A model generated the notes under the pieces. The model ran no database searches and was not told where the DNA came from. It saw only the letters and a list, made by a program, of their open reading frames with translations. The position numbers were made by a program, and so were the translations under genes. A stretch of DNA of 64,000 nt. Source: Rhabdophis nuchalis (taxonomy: Eukaryota > Chordata > Lepidosauria > Squamata > Natricidae). The stretch spans positions 140,042,962 to 140,106,961 of the forward strand of contig CM077644.1 in NCBI GenBank assembly GCA_039707465.1, given 5' to 3'. Positions 56,316-64,000 of this stretch are shown one piece after another. Numbering within the stretch: position 1 is the first letter of the stretch; every line of letters begins with the position of its first letter.

Positions 56316-59300
56316 ATCACTTCCTCCCTGGAAGTTAAATGGCTACTGCCTTTCTTTCCTGAGACACACTCCAAATGAGAAAAAGAAGAGCCTATTCTGC
56401 GCAAGAGCAGGAAACTCCTGGGGAGACACTGCAGGTTACCAGGAATGTGAGCCAGTGAGCGGCGCAACCACAGAGAAAACGAGAGAGGAGGGGCTTCATG
56501 TAAAAGAAAATAGGAGAACTGAATGAAATAAACATAAAGGAAGAAAGTGAAAATACAAGTTAAAGCATAGCATATCCTCTATAGAAGTACTGTAATCTGG
56601 GTCCCTACCATGTTTATTATATTATGGTTTACCTGCCACAAAAATACACAGAGAGATTTCTGGTATATCGTGTAAAATAGATTCTTAGATGCTACAGGGA
56701 TAACATTTGCAAGGAAGCAAAGATAGAAATGAAAGAAGAAATGCAATAGTCTAATATGTATTCAATCTTTATTGAAGAAGGACAAAATGATCCTCATTCT
56801 GAGAATGTATGTGGAATGTTTAAGGAATAGCCCACATGTTTCAATGGTGCTAACAATGCAGAGGTACAATATAATTCCATTTAGCTGCCTCAAGTCACAT
56901 CCTGGTCAATAATCTTTAATAGATTATTTTTCTCCCAAATAAATGAACAGAATAAAGTAAATATAAATTATTTTTCTTCTGAGCCATCCCTACATTAAGT
57001 ATAACTAGATCTTCAAATCTATTTTTCCTACCTTGAACCACTAAAATAAGAGAAGATCTTTATGTAAAATTCTTCTTATCCAGGATGAGAATCTATTCAT
57101 ATCCTAGAGGTTCTGTAAGTAGAGGTCTTTGCTAAGACAATTCTTTGACCAGTGTTATTAATATTGCCTGCTTCTATCATCAAGAATATTAAGATAGATT
57201 GGATTAGGGTTCTAAAGCAGACTTCTTGCTAATATTTTGTTCATATTAATATTTTGAATCTTGCTCTTCTATAACAGGAATTAACCTAAACCATTTCACT
57301 AGATAAAAAAATATAAAAAGGAATAATACAAAATAGATGTCAGAGGCAGAAAAAACAAAAATTCTATTTTCTTAGTTACTTCATGCAGAAATAAATATCA
57401 AGCAGAATTACCCATAACTTATTTACAGTATTATACCATTTTTTTGTATAAAAGCTCAGGGTGAAATACATGAAAGTATCATTTTTACTTTATCCTCACA
57501 ACAGTAATTTCTGTTAATAGGCTGGACAGAGGGATAGAGTTGGGTATATATCATGTACTAAGCCTTAAAAATGTGTTTTTTAAAATTCTGAATTATTGTG
57601 GTATGTAGATTTGCCAATTAAAGATCTTCTGGCCCTAAATGTGTTTAGGACTCTAAAGATAAATTGAACTAAACCATGAAACTATGAGTATATATATATA
57701 ATTACTCTCTTAAGAGATGTTTGGGACTTATCTTTAGTTATGATGCTGTTTTCAGATTTTTTTTTCCTGCTGTGCTTTCTATTTTATTGATATTACCCTT
57801 AGGCCCTTGTAAAAAGTAAAAGGAACAAAAATACATAATTAAAATACATGCAACCAAAATCAAATTTGCAACAGTCATTTAACAGCAAGAGCAATATGTG
57901 AAAATGGGTTTTCTCTGCCAGATAGCCAGGGTAACCTCATTTAGACATGAATGATCCAAAAGTAGTAAGTAGAAGGACATTCTAAATATCTTTTGCTTGG
58001 CTTTTAGCTGAATTTAATGCAAAGCATGTCACACTGTATACTGCTCTATTATTTAATGTTTAATATTTAATAATATATTAAGACTTTTAACACTGATGAG
58101 AAACATCCTGCCAGAATTATTGCCTAAAAGTATGCAAAAGGACCTTTTATATAAATCCTTCTCTCATGCCACAATCTTAAAAGACCCCAGTCATCATTAT
58201 TTGGGGTAAAATTTTTTATAAATATAAATATTAGAAGGAAAACTAAATGGACAAGATATAGTCTTTAAAAGGTCAAAGTTGCAGAGGAAAATACAGGTGT
58301 TAAATTTAATCTGAAAAATGTAATTCTCTCCAGTACCTGGCTGCACATATCCCACCAAGCTATATTGTGTTAATGGCTTAGGCGTAGCACACTATGGAAT
58401 CCAGCCATTGTGGTTTATTTAAAATATTCTGTTTAAAGCAAACTATACTTAGCATCACGTAGATTTTACTTTGCTGAGTACTATAAAACCCATGGGACAA
58501 ATTGTTCTCTGTGTTTTAAATAATCTATATATTAATAAAGTCTACACTGCTGTCAGTTTTGATAGGTAGCCCTGGAAATAATTTTATAATAAAATGTTTG
58601 TGTCACCCCAATAACAAACTCTGGCCAATTTTTTTGGCAAGAAGCACTAAGTTGAAGCTTGGTTTGACGTTAGCTTATGAATCCTGCCTTTCTGATCCCA
58701 TGGCTTTGTCAAAAAATCAGAAAGACAAATTTCCTCCAATATGGCTTCGCCATTATTTCTGAATATAGAATCTTGACTCTGTTTAGAAGATTGCACTCTT
58801 TTCCCAAAATCTCCAACAATATTGTTTTGAGGTTCAGCACCACTTTGAGGGCAATGAAGAACTGAGAATCTCGCTTCCAAATCCCAAACTACATTTTTCA
58901 TCAGTGAAAGAACATCCCTATTTCACAGATGAGAAACTAGGGGCTTCCGCTATCCTCATTTTATCTCAAAGGTACTTTTTCAAAAGGGAACTGGACCATT
59001 TCCTTTGAGGAAGAACAAAAGGTTTTGTTTCTTATCCAAGAAACTTCACCAGTTGTGATGGCAGGGGAGGGGGGGAATGGAAAGATAGATACTGACAGAA
59101 GACTGGATAGTGGAGGGATGAAAAGGTAGATTCTGAGAGGATTTCTTTGGGTGTGTATGTGAAGGAAGAATTGTATTTCCTTGCAGTCATCTGGTCGTTA
59201 ACACTCTCCCTGAGAGCTCTTTGACCTAAGTGTCACCTGAATCAAAGTGCAATTGGTTGTGAAATCTTATTCGAACTGCTGCAAGGGCCTGTGTTGTAGA

Positions 59301-59639
59301 CAGGAGATAAGTGGTGTTCTATTCTTCCCACTCTGTTGAGAGAGGGCTGCTCAATGTTAACATAAATGGCATCTTTTACTCCTCTTTCAAACCAAAGATC
59401 CTCTCTATCCAAAATGTGGGCTTTGCTGTCTTTGCTGAGGACTTCCATCCCCTCCACCTGCCATTTCTAATTCTGAACATTTTAATGCTATAAAGCACGT
59501 ATGGACCAAAAGTTGTAGGCGTGGAATTGGGGTAAGAACAGACAAGTCTCCATTCTGAGCAATAAATAGCAGAAAAAGACTCAAAGTCCTGAAAAGGAGC
59601 AAGGGGCTAGAACTGTATTCCAAATTTTTTCTTTATATA
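56316..59639. other. Upstream region of RAP1GAP without recognised genes
   Basis: AT-rich, no convincing exon or repeat boundary. Frames near 58560-58900 have no family similarity I can name. Could be an upstream 5' UTR intron or intergenic DNA. Confidence 0.5.
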
Positions 59640-59939
59640 TACTAATTATGCAAGAAGAATAGACCCTCCTGCAATCAATACCAGAGAAGAAACGTTGGTC
59701 CTACCTGAAATGTTGCTTCTAGGCATTTTGCAAGAGGGTCCAGGCCCCACCCTGGGTCCGTTGTTAGGCCTGTTGGGGGTGGGAGAGTGGGTTTTCTTCC
59801 TCCCCCCCCTTTTTCTTTTCCAATCAGGTCATTTCAATATCATCTTTATATGGCTGCATCCTCATCGAAACTGGAGCCAAGAAGGAGGAGTCAGAGATGC
59901 ATGGCTAAAGTTATGAATCAGTCTCTGGACAGATTAGGA

Positions 59940-60074
59940 CAGAGGTCTGCAAAGTCGGCTCTTTTAAGACTGGTGGACTTCAACTCCCAGAGTTCCCCAG
60001 CCAGCATAGCTGGCTGGGGAATTCTGGGAGTTGAAGTCCACCAGTCTTAAAAGAGCCGACTTTGCAGACCCCTG
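59940..60074. mobile_element. Palindromic hAT-type MITE, 135 bp, second copy
   Basis: Near-identical in length and sequence to 35363-35497, starts CAGAGGTCTGCAAAGTCGGC, perfect target duplication GATTAGGA (59932-59939, 60075-60082). The arms pair almost perfectly. Confidence 0.95.
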
Positions 60075-60082
60075 GATTAGGA

Positions 60083-60335
60083 CATGATAATCCTGAGCAA
60101 GAGGAGATTGTTCTCTGCCCAGATTCCCAACTGTTGGGTTTCAAGCCATAGGGCCTTTGAGTGGGTCCCCCTTTGACGACTGACACGTGCTTTCACTGCA
60201 ACATTGTCTGCCAATATGAGCAGGTGTCGGCCTTCAACCTGTGATTGGAAGTGGTGAAGGGCCAGATGGATTGCTCTCAGCTCTAGCTAGTTTATGTTGT
60301 GGTATAAGTCTGTCCTTGTCCACTGTTCCTGCACT
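60083..60335 (-). mobile_element. DIRS/Ty3-like retrotransposon RNase H remnant
   Basis: Minus-strand frame (one stop) reads LELRAIHLALHHFQSQ, VEGRHLLILADNVAVKARV, SRQRGTHSKALWLETQQLGI, WAENNLLLLR. This has the ELRA...ADN...QGGTxS order of the RNase H domain that follows RT in DIRS-type and related retrotransposons. It is interrupted downstream by the MITE at 59940 and upstream by the partial MITE at 60354. No integrase or terminal repeats were recognised. Confidence 0.55.
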
Positions 60336-60353
60336 AGCTGTGATCCCAGTAGA

Positions 60354-60426
60354 GCAGGGTTCGCCAACCTTTGCAACTTTAAGTCTGAAGGACTTCAGCT
60401 CCCAGAATTCTCCAGCCAGCAAAGCG
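60354..60426. mobile_element. Half of a palindromic hAT-type MITE
   Basis: CAGGGTTCGCCAACCTTTGC...CTTCAGCTCCCAGAATTCTCCAGCCAGC matches one arm of the palindromic MITE family; the second arm is missing. Confidence 0.7.
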
Positions 60427-60498
60427 TCCGTGGTGAGGGTGAGTCCTTTATCCTTTGGGGAAGAAGTGCTGTTATATTATAACCTTGAATTATAGACT

Positions 60499-60499
<1 letters not shown>

Positions 60500-60555
<56 letters not shown>
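60500..60555. repeat. (AC)n dinucleotide microsatellite
   Basis: About 27 CA units. Confidence 0.96.
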
Positions 60556-60556
<1 letters not shown>

Positions 60557-62254
60557 TTCCTCCCCATCCCCCCAAAAGTGGATAACAATCTTTGCAATTT
60601 CTTAGCTGGGAATTGAAATTCAACTAACCTAGAGAATGTCAGACTGGAGAAAGCTGTAAAAACCAGTTAGCTTGGCAGATTGCTTGCAAAATTAAGCAAC
60701 AGATAGATTTCCAGATTGGAGGTCACAGTTAAGCTGTATAAGATCTTTCGGAAAAGAAGGCAGGTTTCAAATCAAGTCACTTTTCTGTATACAAACATTA
60801 GGTATTACAATGTTTATGGATTGTAAGGCAGCTTCCATGCAAAAATATAATGGGAGAAGTTTCATTTCAGATCTCAAGTGCTGATGTTCATAAGAGTTTG
60901 AAAATGATTTTTGGCTATTAACAAATAGAATCACGCTGATTTAGATAACACAATTATTCTTCCTTTGTTATAAGTGATTCTGATAAAAGAAGCTTTTATC
61001 TTCTGCACTTCAATGGCATTTTCAAATTTTATTTTACATGCAAAAAAGAAAAGAGAGAAAAATACCCTGGTAAGTATATCACATCATACAATTGTTCACT
61101 TATAATAGTTTGTGTAATACAAAAAGACGGGAATCAAAATAATAAACTAGAATGCACAGATCAAATGTCTAAACAGTCTTAAATTAAGACTCTTACCAAT
61201 AAAATACTTGTTTGAATATAGAAAGAGAGGTATATCTTTCAGACCACTCTATAACTGAAAGGAAATGGATGTCTTTTCAATTTTGTAATTTCACGTTTTC
61301 ACCATTAAAAATATATGCAATATCCATTTTACTGTTCTGTTGATTTCCAAACCATTGTTATGTAATTCAAAAGAACATCAGTATTTAAAATGAATGTGTT
61401 AAACATATTTTATCCAAAAGAGAACCATCATAGTACATAACTATGTTCTTCATAATAACTGAAGTTAATGACTTCAGAAGATATTAAATCTTTTAGTTAC
61501 TTCTTCAAAAGATATATGAGTCTAACGTATCGTCCCTCTTCTCCTCTCCAACAGTCATTTTAGGTTTTTAGATTTATATCCTGTCTTTCCTCTCAAACTG
61601 ATACAAAAAATGGAGTCCATGGGACACACCATACCTACAGCATCACTTGTTCTTCCCAGCTCACACCGAGGATAGGTGGCACATATCTCGCAAAGATGGG
61701 AGCTTATGGAACAGTTGTATATCTTCCAAATACTTACGATGTTCATATCAGCCTTTAAAATTTCTAAACCTCCACATTGATTCACATATTTGCCTCTCAT
61801 ATGCAGCCCTCAACAAAACTTTGTGTGGTCCTCAAGATGACCTTCTGCTTTAGAAGTTTAAGGCATCAGACACTATATATACTTTTGCAATTTGACTTTC
61901 ACAAAACAATCTTGTAAAGTAGGCTAAGCTAAGAGAAGGTAACTGGGGCAAAGTCACCTTCCAGATTTAGCCCAATATATATCTCAAACTGGCTCTTGTA
62001 AATAAAAAGACAGAATCTTCCTCTTCTGTATCAGGTGAGTTATGATAATCATCTCAGGAGTTTATTGACATTGTAAAAAGTTGCCACTTGGTAGAAAAAT
62101 GTTATAACTGTTTACTGTTCACTGTGCTCCTGACTATGGGCAGAGTTAAAGTGGTGTCTGGGGCAGTGTCATGCAGTTATCTGGGATGCCTTCCTGCCTG
62201 TAGATGCCAATGAAGTGGCTAGAATGTTCTCTGATATGACTGCCATCCATGTCC
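60556..62254. other. AT-rich region without recognised features
   Basis: Nothing identifiable beyond short A/T runs; no coding frame of note. Confidence 0.5.
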
Positions 62255-62425
62255 ATCAAGTTTCTATCTCTGTGTATCTGGTGATCCAGTCTTTTCTTGA
62301 AAACCTCCAGTAATGGAGCATCCACAAGTTTGGGGAGACAAGTCTTTCCACTGATTAATTGTTCTGAGACAGAGAGATGGTCTGGGAGATAGTCAAAGGA
62401 GATGATGCTAGCCCTTGAAACAGAC
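62255..62425 (-). mobile_element. CR1 LINE fragment
   Basis: Minus-strand CR1 ORF2-end block (GGATGCTCCATTACTGGAGG, TTTCAAGAAAAGACTGGATC). Confidence 0.7.
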
Positions 62426-62429
62426 ATTA

Positions 62430-62665
62430 GTATGCTATCTCCTCAAAATACTATCTTTCCTGGAGCCAGCTATTTTAAACAATTATTTCCCCATATCCAC
62501 CCTTCCCTTTTTAGACTTCTCATGGTTAACTGATATCACTGACCACAACTTACTTTTGGATCATCTACAAGAGTTGGGAGTTGGAGGTTCTGTGCCACAG
62601 TGGGTGGCTGGGGAAAACAGGCTGGTCTAGTGGGGGTTCACTTGCAGGTGCCTCAGAGTTCTCTT
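62430..62665 (+). mobile_element. Degenerate L2 LINE, RT segment
   Basis: Reads EPAILNNYFPISTLPFLDF, DITDHNLLLDHLQELGVGG, and in another frame VPQSSLLPDF: low-identity counterparts of [33 protein letters not shown] and [13 protein letters not shown] large part between the first two is deleted. It continues at 63690 after an L1 insertion. Confidence 0.65.
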
Positions 62666-63660
62666 CTGCCTGATTTTTTTTATTTTTTGTTTTTAATATT
62701 CAATTTTATTTTTTAAAAAGTGGCAAAATACCTATACATACTGAAAAAGAATACAGTTAAATGAGAACTCTATACAAGCTTAATGAAAAAAAAAGACTTT
62801 TAAAAACTCAAACTATATCTATATATCTTATATATTAAACTTAGCAATAGTTACTAATTTAATAATACACTACTATAATCTAATTAATATAAAATATTAT
62901 TGCAAAATACCACAAAATATCTGCTATATGTAGAATATATTTTTTCATCTTTTGATTAGTAAAAAAAAAATCCTTTTTTATAACAGATAAGCTTTTCTTT
63001 AATCTCTGGAATAATAATGACTTTTCCAGTTTCTCAATATAATTATTTGAATCATCCTCCATGCTTGATAGAATCATAATTTCCAATAAACAATCAAAGC
63101 TTTGGTATATAATTCAACATCATGTTAACTTCTTAAAATTTAAATATTTTCCTTTGAATCCACTTATGTGCCTTAAAATACTATTCCAAAAATATACCAG
63201 ATTATCACATGCCCATATAATTTGGGTTAACGAACCTTCAGTTTTGTAAGTCACCAATGTAGAAAATCTGATGTCCATCCTTTCAAATACATCCTTTGGG
63301 GTGTCAAATATAACCTGAATACAATTTGTGATGAATCAACTTTAATCTCAAATCTATAGATACCATTTAAGGGACATGAAGCCATTGATGAGGTATTACT
63401 GGACACTTTAGTTCTTTTGTCCATGTTTGAAATATATGGTACTAAAAATGTCCATTTTAAAAATATTATTGGTATGTTATAGGTTTTACTTCTCATTGAG
63501 TCCATGTAAGAAAGCAACTCAGGTGCCTCTGAAGATACCAAAGTATCAGGCCGATGTTGGTTCATTAGAACATGCTTAAATTGAAGATGTTCACTCTCTT
63601 TCTGGCCGGTATAGAACTCCAAATTCTGGGAGTAGTGCACTGCTTTCTACTTGAGACTGC
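62666..63660 (-). mobile_element. Degenerate L1 LINE ORF2 C-terminal part inserted in an L2
   Basis: Poly-T at 62672-62690 (plus strand) marks the 3' end. Minus frames read FRLYLTPQRMYLKG and IIWACDNLVYFWNSI, similar to the RLYLTPxKL...HMWWxCxxxxxFW region of L1 ORF2. Several stops; no clear target duplication. Confidence 0.5.
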
Positions 63661-63689
63661 CCTTGAAGACTACTAAAAAATGACTGTTG

Positions 63690-63990
63690 ATGCAAAATAT
63701 AACAGCCTGCATTGGGTGTTCATATTCTGGGTACAATTCAAAGCGCCTGTATTCAACCAATACAGCCCTACATGAATGTGCTCCCAAATACCTTCAGGAC
63801 CAACTTCTTCATATAGAATTGATCAATAGTGTGTCCTCTCCAATAAATCATATTAATACTTCCCCACTTTTGCGAGATTAAGAGAGCAGAAGCTCACAGA
63901 CAGTAGATTCTTTTATACCTGCTTTAAGGAAGGTTTTCTGGAAGGCAGTGAAAATAGGTCTTCCAGAGAACATGAATGATAATAGATTAG
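63690..63990 (+). mobile_element. Degenerate L2 LINE, C-terminal segment
   Basis: LHWVFIFWVQFKA then, after a frameshift, ALHECAPKYLQDQLLHIE parallel the LHWLPVxFRVxFKV...[17 protein letters not shown] order of L2 ORF2. Probably the same insertion as 62430-62665. Confidence 0.6.
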
Positions 63991-64000
63991 TGCTGTTTGG

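Noticed and set aside
58559..58901. Overlapping frames on both strands near 58.6-58.9 kb
   Set aside because: No similarity to a known family, no splice context, and composition like surrounding noncoding DNA.

Overview
This is vertebrate genomic DNA, most likely from a squamate reptile (possibly a snake, not firmly decidable). The evidence is a split vertebrate gene whose small exons lie far apart in introns packed with L2, CR1 and L1 LINEs, tRNA-derived SINEs, palindromic hAT-type MITEs, mariner-type MITEs and tetranucleotide microsatellites. No bacterial gene structure, CRISPR array or operon is present.

One host gene dominates: RAP1GAP, a Rap1 GTPase-activating protein, on the minus strand. 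I located 16 coding exons from 56189 (initiator ATG) down to 788, where the gene leaves the window. Every exon has AG/GT borders and the phases join without a break over 1455 nt (485 codons). In order they encode an N-terminal leader, a GoLoco motif (42034-42069 plus 36460-36507), the GAP-domain N-lobe, the catalytic GAP domain with the Asn-thumb motif HIGND (10601-10756), and the start of the Ser-rich C-terminal tail. The remaining C-terminal exons lie beyond position 1.

By region: 1-11000 holds exons 13-16 plus two hAT elements, an L1 5' region and LINE 3' ends. 11000-26300 holds L2 copy A, exons 5-12 and an L1 nested in a MITE. 26300-43800 holds exons 2-4, L2 copies B and C, and nested SINE/hAT/microsatellite composites. 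43800-56200 is a roughly 12.4 kb first intron with L2 copy D, the longest and best preserved, including a GC-rich 5' region. 56200-64000 is upstream of the first recognised coding exon and contains MITEs, a DIRS-type RNase H remnant and a degenerate L2 interrupted by an L1.

The most notable points are: four large L2 copies all in the same orientation as RAP1GAP transcription, with copy D broken by a single CAG-to-TAG change in the part of ORF2 read here; a perfect NRF1-type palindrome at the 5' edge of copy D; intronic MITEs able to fold into near-perfect long hairpins; and an hAT family that carries a (TTTC)n microsatellite inside it.
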